From positions 1-64,000 of the forward strand of contig SWDT01000007.1 in the NCBI GenBank assembly GCA_009193035.1: DNA of 64,000 bases, given 5' to 3'. The notes beneath the pieces are model-generated. The model saw nothing but the letters and a program-made list of their open reading frames with translations. It did not search any database and was not told the DNA's origin. Shown here in pieces: positions 1 through 12,400 of this stretch; position 1 is the first letter of the stretch; each line of letters starts with the position of its first letter. The translations under genes were made by a program, and so were the position numbers. This DNA is from Halicephalobus mephisto. Its lineage: Eukaryota; Nematoda; Chromadorea; Rhabditida; Panagrolaimidae.

Positions 1-153
1 AATTGTTCGAATTTTCCAGAACTTCTAGAATTGAGAAACAAAGTTTGAAGTTTTCTAAATTTTCAGAAAATTCCAAAATCCGATCGAAACTTCCGAATTT
101 TTCTAAAACCAATGATTCTGAAAATTTCGTAAAAATACTTTTAATTTTTACAG

Positions 154-700
154 AAATTCTATAGTTTTATTTTCTAAAAATCCACAAAATGAGGAAAATG
201 AAAAAATCAATGGAATTCCTGTCGAGAATATAAATTTTGAGGAGCATTTTTCGGTCTTATCTCCAGCACAGTTCCAATCGAACATTGATAATTTCCACGT
301 TTCTCGAATGCAGACAACACTTTTAAAATTCACTACCACGAAAAATAATTTTATTTTTGTAATTGGCATTATTATAATATTTTTAATTTATTATTTTTCC
401 GACACATTGTTTGAAAATCCATATATATTTTCAAAATTAGTACTTCCTCACGACGTTTTGTCTTCTTTAGATGAGAAACACTTATTGTCCTAATGTAGAG
501 TTCGGAGATCTGTTTCAGTCCAGAGGGATTGAGAACAAGAAAATCGCGATCGTGATCGTTGTCCAGAAGGGCAGTGATTACGACGATTACGATCCTGCAG
601 TCAAGTCTGTTAAATGCTATGCAGATCACTACGGGTACTATCTGGAGCTGATCAACATGACTTCAAATCCGAGGATTCGGACACCTGCGACCATACTGAC
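154..700 (+). pseudogene. Truncated 5' part of a DUF273 family type II membrane protein
   Basis: Two exons are visible. The first (154-439) follows an acceptor at 151-153 and encodes about 65 soluble residues, then a hydrophobic anchor (FIFVIGIIIIFLIYYF near 347-397). The second (471-700) encodes KKIAIVIVVQKG, then VKCYADHYGYYLELIN, which resembles the start of the nematode DUF273 (putative glycosyltransferase) domain, and ends at a clean GTGAG donor at 701. The frame is kept only if 440-470 is removed, a 31-nt intron, very short even for nematodes. No exon carrying the rest of the domain is seen between 701 and the guanylate cyclase end at 1268; the two acceptors tried (after 730 and 774) lead quickly to stops. 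The gene therefore begins upstream of the window and appears cut off. The family is moderately certain; the pseudogene status is inferred. Confidence 0.5.
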
Positions 701-1267
701 GTGAGTGTTTTTGGAGATTTCAATTTCCAGCAGATCCCAGTCTTTTAGGACTTTTTGAAAGATTCTGGAATTTCAGAATCTATGGAGACTTTTGTAATCT
801 TGTAAAATCCAGTCGAAAGTTCCAGTCTTGTGAAATTTCATAAAACTTTGTTATTTTTTAAAATCAAGTAGTTCCTAAAATCATTTAAATAATTACCTCT
901 TAGAAATCTTTTTCAAAAGTGAGATATTTCAAAACGTTTTAAAATTTTTCAACTTCTACATTTTAAATAAGCATTCGTTACTGAACTATTACTGTTCAGT
1001 GTTACCGAAACTGTTGATTTTTCGAATCGTTAATCGAATTGGTTTTTACTTTCCGAATAAAACTAATTCGGTTCAAACTCTCGATTGTCGAATTTCAAAT
1101 AATTTCAATTCAGTTGAAAAGTTCGAATTCGACAGTTCTGATCATTATTTTGCCCAGTATGTCCAACAAGACAGCACATACGATAAGATAAATTTATAAA
1201 ATTTTCGAGTATTGTAATGTACTTCTATCAAGATCTTCAAAAAATATAATATTCAAAATTACCAAGT
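701..1267. other. Spacer between the DUF273 fragment and guanylate cyclase A
   Basis: This 0.57-kb AT-rich stretch starts with the orphan splice donor of the DUF273 fragment. It contains no recognisable exon on either strand. The open stretch at 999-1199 (+) has no family features and looks like chance. Confidence 0.5.
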
Positions 1268-4200
1268 TTATAGAGATTCGATACTTCCGACGTCTTCGTC
1301 TTTTTCGGTTTCGGTTCGCTTGTTCCACTACCTCTCGACTGTAGAATTCTCTTTGTGCTTGGATATCGTTTTCCAGACCGATAAGCCAGAAAGTCTCCAT
1401 CACACCTGCAAACATATGTATTCCATAAATCATGGAATATTTAACAAACCTTTTCCTTTGATAATTACTTCTCCTCGACTTTGAGTAACGTAACCTCCAC
1501 CATCTTTGTCAAAAAGTGATTAGCTTCAGCCGACATGTGGATTTTGTTAGGTTTCCCATTGCTCTCCATTCTCGAAGCAATGTTGATAGTGTCTCCGAAG
1601 AGACAATATCTAGGCATGGAGAGCCGACAACTCCTGTTACACAACCTCCAGTGTGGATACCGATTCTGAGGGAGATTCGTTCTCCAGGGAGATGCGGATG
1701 GTGAATCTGTCGAGACTTCTCATGAAGGCCAGACTCATGTTCGCATGTGTCTAGCGTGTTCGTTTCCGTTTCTGTGGGGAGTCCTGAGACACACAGATAA
1801 CCATCTCCTATCGTTTCTACCTTGTAGACATCATATTCAGAGATGATCCCGTGAAGACGGTGTACAGGTCGTTGAGGAGGTTGACAACTTGGAGTGGAGT
1901 GCATCGACTAGCCAAAGTAGTGAAGGACACCACATCAGAGAAGAAACAAGTCACGCATTCGAAAGTCTCTGGTTCCACCGATTGTCCCAATTTCAGCTTT
2001 TCTGCCACTTGTCTAAAATATAATCAATCAATTGCAATACTTAATAAAAACAAACTTCGGAAGCATTCGGTACAGTAACACATCGGATTTCTTCTTTTCC
2101 TCAACTAACTCCTTCGTTCTCTCTTCCACTTCCTCCTCTAAAGAAACAGCATACGTTTCCAGCATGTTGAAGACATGGTCCATCAAGTTAGCTGACTTTC
2201 CAGTGTTCATAGATTTCAGTAGTGTTTTCACGGTTTCCATCTTCGGTCGTTCACTCGGGTTCTCGCTCCAACAGTCCTTGATCAAGTGTAGCAAAGCCGG
2301 GGACATGTCGGAGGAGACGGGCTCGAGTGGAGGTCTGGCAGGCTGTCTTCCTCCCTTCTTCACCAAGTACACGATCTCCTCGGGTCCTTTATAGTCGGCA
2401 GGCTCCCATGGAGGTTTCATGTTGATCACTTCTGAGCAGATAACCGCGAAACTGTAAACATCCACAGCTCTGTTTTTGGAAAGAATCTCAGATCGCAGGA
2501 TTTCTGGAGCAGTCCAAAGCAGTTCTAAAACAATATTCATTGTAAGAGTTTCTTTATTAGTTAAAATCCACCTGTCGGTTGTTGCTTTTCTATCGCTCTT
2601 AGTTCTTTTAATCCATAGTCGCTGATTTTCACCTGCCATCGGTCGTCGACTAGACAGTTTGTGGACTTGAGATATCCATGGCATTCGAGGAAACTGGAAT
2701 GGATGAAAGCTAGCCCATCAGCCAGGTCTCTGATCAAACTGTAGATGAAGAATCCATCGAGGGTAAAGGTCTTGGAACCTAGGATATCCTGGAGAGTTCC
2801 CCTGCTGCAGTACTTCCACACAGAAATGAACTCAGTTCCGTCAATGGTTATTCCGACGAATTTGTTCACATTTTCGTGGTCCAGATTGCGCATATTGCGT
2901 AATTCCGCCATTTCAGTGCTGTCTAACCTGGCGGTGGCTCCGTGCTGGATTCCAACCACCCTCTCCCCTCGGAAGACGTAGACTTGGTAGAACTTGTTGC
3001 TTTTGACAGAGTCGAAGGTGAACTTGGAGGAATTGGTGGAAGGACCAGATTGGAGGGACCTCATGGATTCCAGGAGTTTGTTCTTCCCGGTGATGGGAGT
3101 CAGAGCTTGTGTGGTAATCTGCCACAGTCGGTTCTGGCGTTCTATGTCTCTCGCTCGCAGACTAAAGAGTTGGAGATTAATTACAATATGAGAAAAATCA
3201 ACAATGAAAATTATTACGATGTTGTTCCAGTGTGAAATTTTAGGATTGTAGATAAAAGAAAGCATGAATCAATTTTGAAAGAATCAGGCAAGTTTATCAT
3301 TTTCTGCCTCCTTAGAAGAAATAGGAATTACTCCCTATGACTCGTGTGTGTTTCAGATTTCTTGGCTTTTTTATCGTTGGATTGACTTATTACGATATGA
3401 TTTTAATTTTGAATTATATCAAGAATTTTTATCCTGTTTATAGCAAGAAGTTTTCTGCTTGTATTTGTTTTTGTATCTTAATTATTGTAAGATAAGTATT
3501 GCTTTCTACAACTGAAGCTTATCTGAGTATTCTCAAATGGAATACATTGCTAAGGTTGTGACGAAAATAAAGAAAAAAGGTGCTTATTGTTATAATTTAG
3601 TTGTATATCTAGGATATTTCTATATTGTTCGTTTTAAAGGATCAGTCTGTTCGACGCTTATATCTGTTAAAATATGAAACCAACTTTCACTCATAATTAC
3701 AAAAAAACACGATATAATTGAAAAAAAAGAAATAAAACTTGTCTTATCTTCGATCAATCCAACAGCATAAATGCCAAGAAATATGAAACTAATGCAAGGC
3801 AAAGGGGAGCAATTGCCATACAGCTATTAGAACATTCATCTTACGAGATGATTAAACAATTTTTAAAAAAATCTACTTTTCTGTTGATTATCATTTTTTA
3901 GTTGAAAATTAACAAACCTGAAAATGTAGTAGGTGCCATATATGGCTCCAATGATGATTGCAAGTCCGACGATAATGGCGGCGATGAAGTAACCGAAGTA
4001 CATCGCGAAGAAGTCAATAGGACATGATTGTCCGTCGAATCCACAAACAGGGACAGCCAGAGGTTGAAATCCTCCACGGGAAGCCCAGATCGTTGAAGCA
4101 GCATCGGTGTAGAGAGGAGTCGCGTTCTGCTAAGCAAGGATGAAACTGACATTTAAAAAATAAACTCTACAACTTACCACTCCTTCATCACTGACTTCTA

Positions 4201-7200
4201 AGAATAAATATTCGGTCAGTGATCCATCTTGTTCGAAGACGTAAACGAAGTAACTGGAATCCCGAACTCCGTCGGCTCCAATAGTCACAGTGCCGGACAT
4301 GCCTTCGAATTGCAAATCGCTATTTTTCGAAATGAGTTCGCCATTACGATAGACCGACTCATCGGTCCCACTCTCATTCACGACTCTGGATAAAGCTAAG
4401 CCGTATACGTAAACGGCGTCATACAAGGTTGCCGCGTATGCGGAAGCCTAAAATATATTATTACTAAGCTTAAAACGGTATTTTGTTTATAAAGTTGTCT
4501 TAAGAATGACTTTAAAACCTTTCCAAAATTCTTAGTTTCTGACATATATTCTAAGTTGTTAACGGATCACGAAACGTTTCCGGAATTTTATTAAGATCTT
4601 AGAAACTTTAAAGATATTCTATGAAATGATGAAAGATTATGTAAGATTCTCTAAAGCTTCAAAATTTACTATTGAATTTTAAAAATCAAATAGATTTTAG
4701 GTTTCTAGAGACTCCTGGATCTCTATTAAGATTATATGCAGAAAGATCAAATAATCAAACACTTACTCCTTGTCCTCGATCGCATTCATTACAATAGAAG
4801 GGCCACTGTGACATGTGTGCCATGACTTCGTCGGAGAAATTTGTGAAAACCTTCTGGAGGTCAGAAGTTCCATCTACGCTGATCTGAGGTTTGATGGATA
4901 TCTGATTTGTTATTAATGTATTTGCAAAGCTTCAACTTACCACCAATGATCGTATACCTATAGTTTTGGCTTCTTCATCCCTGCCATCTTTCTCCTGATT
5001 TCGGTCGACCCAAAATGGAGCATCAACAACCCCAAGAGACATCTTCATATCGGTAAGCGGTAGCATGTAGACGAACTCTTCTGTATTCAATTTGGCTTCG
5101 GAAAGTTTCAAAGCGAACATTCGTTGTTGGATGATGTCATCAAAACACATTATGACGATTCTAGAAGTCGCTTTAATCATGTCTAAAGTGTATTGTATAT
5201 CTTCTTCCGCCCAAGAATCCACCGGTTCCTTGTAGGCAATAGTGCAATCTTCCTTGTCCTGAGAAACAAGCTCCATATCCTGTTGGAAACTGTAGCAAGT
5301 TCCGTCTTCGTTGAATTGATATATCAACGAGTAAGACTTCCACTTGTAAAACCTCATAACTCTACAGATGACTTGAGCCATGTCTTTGTAGTTAGATACA
5401 GCTGCCATAACAGTTGGATAAACTTCAGGATTGGCGAATTCACTATCGAAAGTCTGCCCCCAGATTAGGACCGGAACGTTGAAGTAAGTTCCAACGTGTC
5501 CAGCAAGAAGAGCTCCATCAATACAAGGAGGTGCAAAAAGAACATCCACTTTTTCATCTTTGATGAGTTCAAGGGAGTATCCGGTCGATGTGGATTCTAC
5601 GCATTCTTCATATCTCCAAGTGATCCTACAATTCAACTCTCTTCATCGTCAGAATCAAATTCATTCAAAAGTAAAAAATAAATTTTGTTACTGTTGTGGA
5701 CATGTGATCTCCACAATCAGGAATATCCAGAGCACTCAAGACTAATCAGTTCTCTTTCTCTTCTGAAGAGTATAAAAGGGAACAGATCACTTCAAACAGT
5801 GTTTCTTGGTTGTTGCGCTTATATTATTGTGTCTATTCCTCTGGATAAAGATGATAGCTATTCAATAGTTTGGTTACAAATTTTTATTTTCAGATCCTCA
5901 TTCTAAGCTCTTACGAAATTATAAAATACTGGATGATTTTTAAAGCTTTTATGAGATTTTCCAAAAGATTTTATAAGTATGCACATGATAAGGAAATGTC
6001 AAGCAAAATTTGCTTCTTTAGCGAATCTCAGATTCTGCTGAGACGGAAATTAAGCTAGAGAAAAGCATCAGAAATGACAGTATGAATATCAGAGAGCATG
6101 GAATATTATAAGGTATAAGTGAGATTCTTTGTTTTTGTGCTAAAATTGAATATCAATTACATCCTCGTTTCATTGTTCAGGTGAAGATTATTATATTCGT
6201 AATCTTAATTAACCCGTTCCTCGTATGAGTTTCTAACCTTACAATTAGTTTTGCGTGGGTTCCAGGACATTTTCCAGTTGTCTCGCTCTTTGGTTATAGT
6301 TAGCCAATGTTTGACTAACTTGCCGTTCGTCGAGTACACTGAATTCCTAAATGCTAACGAATTTGACTACCTACAAGGTGGTCGACTCTTTGATTTTTTG
6401 CACTCGCGAGGGTACCATTCTAGCACTCTTGTGTCCCATCGATTATCAGTGCGGCGCGCTATGTGACCTGCCCATCGATGTTTCGGGTAATTCATGTATT
6501 CGAGAACATCTTTGACTTTGGTTAGCTTGCGTAGGTCTGCATTGTGTAAATTTCTGCTACGTTATTGCTGTAGAGAAATGCCTACGATACGGCGTTCTAT
6601 AGAAGCTTGAATCTTTTTTAGATGCTCTTTATTCATAGCCCAAGTAAGGGCTGGGAGAATAGTGGTATTGAATAATTTTGCTCTAAGCTCCTTATCATCG
6701 CTAACGTTTAAGACTATTTTAATTTTATTATATGCTCCCCTTGCCGCACAGCGTCTTCGCTCAATCTCTTTGTAGAGTTGATTCTCCATTGTTAGTAGAC
6801 GTCTTAGGTAAATTAATGCTTCAACTTCGTCAACAACATTGTTTTGGAAGTGCACCGCTGTTGTACTGGTGAATTCATTTCGCATGACTTTAGTCTTCTT
6901 GATGTTGATGATGAGACCAGTGTCCTGTCCTACAACATCAAGCGACTCTAAAATTTTTGTGGCTTCTTCTGGGGTGCTTGTTAGTAAAACTATATCATCA
7001 GTGAATCTTAGGTGATTAATCTTTTCACCGTTGATTGTGAGTCCATAGTTATCCCAATCGCAATGCCTGATTACTGATTCTATACTTGCCGCAAAGAGGT
7101 TGGGGAAATGGGATCTCCTTGACGGACGCCTTTTTCTATTGGGATAGTAATATTTCTGTTGAAAGGCTTGAAGGTCGTTGTGCAGTTTGTATAGCAGCTT

Positions 7201-8678
7201 TTTAATATTTTTATATAGCCTTCATTAACCCCTTTCTCTCTTATAGACTCTAGAACGCTTTTTGGTTCTACTGAATTGAAAGCTTTCTTGTAATCTATAA
7301 ATGTGAGGACTAAGTGTATTTGGTGCTCGCGGTAAGTCTCAGTCGCTGAACGAGAGCTATCACTGACTGGCTAACTTTTAACAAGCAGAGGGAAGCACTT
7401 GGTCACAAGCGTACGCTTGGAAGGCCAAAGACCAGATGGTCCGATGAGCTAAAGAAGAAGCATGATCATACATGGACCAGACAAACTCGAAATCACAAAG
7501 AATGAAAAGTTTGCTGTGAACCGCAGACAAACACATTAGGATTAGGATAATTGTATCTAGTCATTTGTTATTTTTGTTTCGATTACGGTTCGGTAAAATG
7601 CTAAAGTGCTAACAGTTGATCAAATCCAATTCAATACTGATGGAGTCGTTAGAAAGTTCTTACTGGTATCACGATATTCTTCGGTTTTTACCGTTCAATC
7701 ATATGCTGTAAAAAGTATTTTCTGTACCAGTGATTTTTCAACAACTTATGGATTAGATGTTAGCAGATATTCCTCATTCTATCGCTTACCTAGATAATGT
7801 TCTGCTTATATCAGTAACAAACAGGAAAAATTTACACATTACGATATCTTTCAGAATTTGGATTAAAATGTCGACCGGATTATCTTATTTTTTCTACGCA
7901 TATACTAACTATTTAAGTTGCATGATCATCATTGATAATAAGAAACCGGACTTGACTCTGACATAAAATATCTGCGATATGTCCATTCTGTCAAATCCCC
8001 AAAAATAGAAATCTTCCTTGGAAAAATTAACTATTGCAGTCGATTTCCTCCGAAGCTCTTTACTGCCGTCAAATGTGTTTATAAGATGAAGAAACATCGA
8101 GGGAAATCTTTACTTTTTTGTTAATATTTCTATTTTATCTTAAACTAATAAATAACTATGGAAAACTATACGTAAAACAATACGCCAGATTAAAAATATT
8201 GAAGTTCAAACTTCCTACTATAGCGTATTTTTAATGTTCCTATGTTCAGATTTGTCTTGTTTTCTATCACCTGCGACACCTATAAAGATCCTAAGCACCA
8301 ATACTAAAATTTGGAAATTGTCAATGAATTCGGTAAAATTCCAAAAATTCCTATAGGATTTTTAACAGTTTTGAAATCCTATGAGATTCTTCAAAATTTC
8401 AAAAACTTATAACATTCCGAAATATTCCAAATCTTTCCATAAAATTCCAATCTTGTTGTAAAAACCTACGTAAAATTAGTTCCTGCAGGCAAAATTTTCT
8501 CAGTCAGAATTCTATCCAAGGCTACAGTAGCAGCTCCGGCAGTGTTTTCGTAAGCCATGAATGTGGAAGCGCTCGTTGGAAACATCATACCGATCTTGAT
8601 TGACAAGGGAGATGTTTGACTTTTTGTCCATTTCAGAAATAATAAAAACAAAAAAGAAAAAATAATTTTCCGCCACAT
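1268..8678 (-). CDS. Receptor-type guanylate cyclase A (gcy family), frame broken in the cyclase domain
   Basis: Single-pass sensory receptor making cGMP. Exons on the minus strand: 8678-8470, 5625-4941, 4883-4767, 4447-4178, 4126-3918, 3161-2572, 2524-2056, 2012-1450, 1405-1268. Domain order: signal peptide ([15 protein letters not shown]), ligand-binding ectodomain ([26 protein letters not shown]), one membrane helix ([19 protein letters not shown]), pseudokinase ([11 protein letters not shown] replaces the catalytic HRD loop), coiled-coil linker ([19 protein letters not shown]), and cyclase domain (FSDVVSFT). Exons 1-7 are open. The last two exons hold eight one-base gaps relative to copies B and C (near 1300, 1313, 1499, 1624, 1693, 1746, 1776 and 1850); counting these back gives 3258 nt, equal to copy B. 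The start is the ATG 12 nt inside an acceptor AG at 8691. Intron 1 is 2.8 kb and holds mobile-element debris. Whether this is a pseudogene or poor base-calling cannot be told from sequence. Confidence 0.85.
5692..5872 (+). mobile_element. Candidate solo LTR-like insertion in intron 1 of cyclase A
   Basis: A 181-bp segment absent from the matching intron of copy B starts TGTTGTGG, holds a TATA box (GAGTATAAAAGGG near 5769), and is flanked by the same five bases, GTTAC, at 5687-5691 and 5873-5877. The right end is not the canonical CA, so LTR identity is tentative. Confidence 0.3.
6370..7330 (-). mobile_element. Degenerate RTE-like non-LTR retrotransposon, reverse transcriptase part
   Basis: The minus strand reads, in broken frames, [17 protein letters not shown] (motif A, about 7310-7260), [10 protein letters not shown] (the catalytic FADD box with T for A, about 7015-6980), then [20 protein letters not shown] and a thumb region containing [19 protein letters not shown] and [10 protein letters not shown] (6885-6562). 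A C-terminal tail similar to [16 protein letters not shown] follows near 6470-6400. The endonuclease domain is missing and the frame is interrupted several times, so it is dead. It sits in intron 1 of cyclase A, on the same strand as that gene. Order and motifs fit the RTE clade; exact clade assignment needs a search. Confidence 0.75.
7340..7507 (+). mobile_element. RTE-like retrotransposon C-terminal fragment, opposite orientation
   Basis: The plus strand reads [19 protein letters not shown] followed by a stop, the typical C-terminal tail of RTE-type reverse transcriptases. It directly abuts the 5'-truncated end of the minus-strand element. Because that element already has its own C-terminal region, this is a second copy rather than a simple 5' inversion. 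Confidence 0.6.
7508..8469. other. Remainder of cyclase A intron 1
   Basis: Non-coding sequence with no exon-like segment. The part next to exon 1 (8300-8469) resembles the short intron 1 of copy B in composition. Small open stretches (7606-7966) lack family features. Confidence 0.45.
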
Positions 8679-8693
8679 TTTGAAGACCAACTG

Positions 8694-9443
8694 AATCTTA
8701 AAGCAAAAAAACTTCTTTTAAATGGGTATACTGTAATGACTTAGCTCCGTTAATCCAGCAAAACGAGAAGAGGCAATGGAATTTGGCAGATTTAAGGTTT
8801 CTAGCTTTGAATTTAAAGGTTTCAATATTACGGTAAAATAGAGTAATTGTGTAAACACTAATCTTAATCAGCGAAATATACGGTAAGAAAAAAATTTAAT
8901 AACTCCAAAAATCCCAAGAAAAACATTGCAACAAAGATTAAAAATAAAAATTGCTATGAAAGAATTCTGATACGAATTTCCAGAAGCTTCTATAATTTCA
9001 GTTTCAGAACTTTCTGTAAGATAACACAGGATTCTGAAGACTTCTACAGCTTCCTAGCTGAATAAACACAAAAATATATTTTTCTAAAATTATCCTTTCG
9101 CGAAAATTAGTGATGACCATATTACTTATGTTCCAGAACCGACATTAATAGTAACAATATAGAACAATCTTTGTAAAGCGAGAAACCAACTATTGTCACC
9201 AAACTTCCGAATGATTAAGATGATATCTCTCGTTTTGACATGCGAGTAGAATTACGCAGCAGAATAAATTGTAATTTTCAATCTCTTCTTTTTTCATTCC
9301 TATCAGCCATTCATTGGCTGTGCTTCCCCTATCTTTAAAATTCGATCCGAGAAACTAACTGTGTCTAAATAAGTTTATTAGAATTTCAAATACTGTAATA
9401 CCATTCAGGCAAGATATTCAAAACAAAATATTCCAAAGTATTA
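8694..9443. other. Intergenic spacer between cyclases A and B
   Basis: This 0.75-kb AT-rich spacer holds the upstream region of cyclase A and the 3' flank of cyclase B. An acceptor-like TTAAGATTCAG (minus) at about 8691-8701 just before A's first exon could be a trans-splice site. No other gene is seen. Confidence 0.45.
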
Positions 9444-12400
9444 TCATTTTATAGAATCAACACTTTCAACGTCTTTGTCTTTCTTCGGTTTCGGTTTCGC
9501 TTGTTCCACTACCTCTCGACTGTAGAATTCTCTTTGTGCTTGGATATCGTTTTCCAGACCGATAAGCCAGAAAGTCTCCATCACACCTGCAAACATATGT
9601 ATTACCATAAATCATGGAATATTTAACAAACCTTTTCCTTTGATAATTACTTCTCCTCGACTTTGAGTAACGTAACCTCCCACCATCTTCGTCAAAAAGT
9701 GATTAGCTTCAGCCGACATGTGGATTTTGTTAGGTTTCCCATTGCTCTCCATTCTCGAAGCAATGTTGATAGTGTCTCCGAAGAGACAATATCTAGGCAT
9801 GGAGAGCCCGACAACTCCTGTTACACAACCTCCAGTGTGGATACCGATTCTGAGGGAGATTCGTTCTCCAGGGAGATGCGGGATGGTGAAATCTGTCGAG
9901 ACTTCTCATGAAGGCCAGACTCATGTTCGCAATGTGTCTAGCGTGTTCGTTTCCGTTTCTGTGGGGGAGTCCTGAGACACACAGATAACCATCTCCTATC
10001 GTTTCTACCTTGTAGACATCATATTCAGAGATGATCCCGTCGAAGACGGTGTACAGGTCGTTGAGGAGGTTGACAACTTGGAGTGGAGTGCATCGACTAG
10101 CCAAAGTAGTGAAGGAGACGACGTCGGAGAAGAAACAGGTCACGCATTCGAATGATTCGGGTTCTCCGATTGCCCCAATTTCAGCTTTTCCGCCACTTGT
10201 CTGAAATACGATCAATGGATTATTAACTAATTAGTAAAACTAACTTCGGAAGCATTCGGTACAGCAGGACATCGGATTTCTTTTTTTCCTCAACTAACTC
10301 CTTCGTTCTCTCTTCCACTTCCTCCTCTAAAGAAACAGCATACGTTTCCAACATTGTGAAGACGTGGTCAATCAAGTTAGCCGACTTTCCAGTGTTCATA
10401 GATTTCAGTATGTTTTCACGGTTTCCATCTTCGGTCGTTCACTCGGGTTCTCGCTCCAACAGTCCTTGATCAAGTGTAGCAAAGCCGGGGACATGTCGGA
10501 AGAGACGGGCTCGAGTGGAGGTCTGGCAGGCTGTCTTCCTCCCTTCTTCACCAAGTACACGATCTCCTCCGGCCCCTTATAGTCGCAGGCCTCCATGGAG
10601 GTTTCATGTTGATCACTTCTGAGCAGATAACCGCGAAACTATAAACATCCACAGCTTTGTTTTTGGAAAGAATCTCAGATCGCAGGATTTCTGGAGCAGT
10701 CCAAAGCAGTTCTAAAACAATATTATTGTAAGATTTCTTTATTAGTTAAAATCCACCTGTCGGTGTTGTTTTTCTATCGCTCTTATTCTTTTAGTCCATA
10801 GTCGCTGATTTTCACCTGCCATCGATCGTCGACCAGACAGTTTGTGGACTTGAATATCCATGGCATTCGAGGAAACTGGAATGGATGAGCTAACCCATCA
10901 GCCAAGTCTCTGATCAAACTGTAGATGAAGAATCCGTCGAGGGTAAAGGTCTTGGAACCTAGGATATCCTGGAGAGTTCCTCTGCTGCAGTACTTCCACA
11001 CAGAAATGAACTCAGTTCCGTCAATTGTTATTCCGACGAATTTGTTCACATTTTCGTGGTCCAGATTGCGCATATTGCGTAATTCCGCCATTTCAGTGCT
11101 GTCTAACCTGGCGGTGGCTCCGTGCTGGATTCCAACCACCCTCTCCCCTCGGAAGACGTAGACTTGGTAGAACTTGTTGCTTTTGACGGAGTCGAAGGTG
11201 AACTTGGAGGAATTGGTGGAAGGACCAGATTGGAGGGACCTCATGGATTCCAGGAGTTTGTTCTTCCCGGTGATGGGAGTCAGAGCTTGTGTGGTAATCT
11301 GCCATAGTCGGTTCTGGCGTTCTATGTCTCTCGCTCGCAGACTAAAGAGTTGGAGATTAATTGCAATATGAGAAAAAGTGTAAAGGAAAATGATTATGAA
11401 ATTGTTTTGAAATAAATTTTTTTCTGAAATCGTATATAAAAAAGTGGAAGAGAGTGTATGGATTGCTGTAGTAACGCGTGAAAGTTCCCACTGTCTCCAT
11501 ATTCCAAGGCTATTTGACTTCGAGAGCATTAAACAATTTTTAAAAAATGTATATCACTTTTTATTATTATTCGAAAAATTTATTGCTTGATTTAATTGAA
11601 ACCTTTCCCGCGCTCAACTGGAATAATTGAACCATAAATTGCAATGAACATGATATAAAAGATAAAAACAATATAATCGACAGGAGTTTTGCTGAAACTG
11701 TTAGCAGTCTCTCCATTGGTGGCGTTATTACCGTTTCGATTAATTATTATTTTTTAGTTGAAAATTAACAAACCTGAAAATGTAGTAGGTGCCATATATG
11801 GCTCCAATGATGATTGCAAGTCCGATGATAATGGCGGCGATGAAGTAACCGAAGTACATCGCGAAGAAGTCAATAGGACATGATTGTCCGTCAAATCCAC
11901 AAACAGGGACAGCCAGAGGTTGAAATCCTCCACGGGAAGCCCAGATCGTTGAAGCAGCATCGGTGTAGAGAGGAGTCGCGTTCTGCTAAGCAAGGATGAA
12001 ACTGATATTTCAAAAGTAAACTCTACAACTTACCACTCCTTCATCACTGACTTCTAAAGACAAATATTCAGTCAGTGATCCGTCTTGTTCGAAAACGTAA
12101 ATGAAGTAACTGGAATCCCGAACTCCGTCGGCTCCAATAGTCACAGTGCCGGACATGCCTTCGAATTGCAAATCGCTATTTTTCGAAATGAGTTCGCCAT
12201 TACGATAGACCGACTCATCGGTTCCACTCTCATTCACAACTCTGGATAAAGCTAAACCGTATACGTAAACAGCATCATATAATATTGCCGCATACGGAGA
12301 AGCCTAAATGATATTATCAGAAAAGTCATAAACGAACATCTTTATAAAATGATTTTCACGTGAAATCCAAAGTCTTGAGTTCCGGTTTCAAGAAGTTTTA

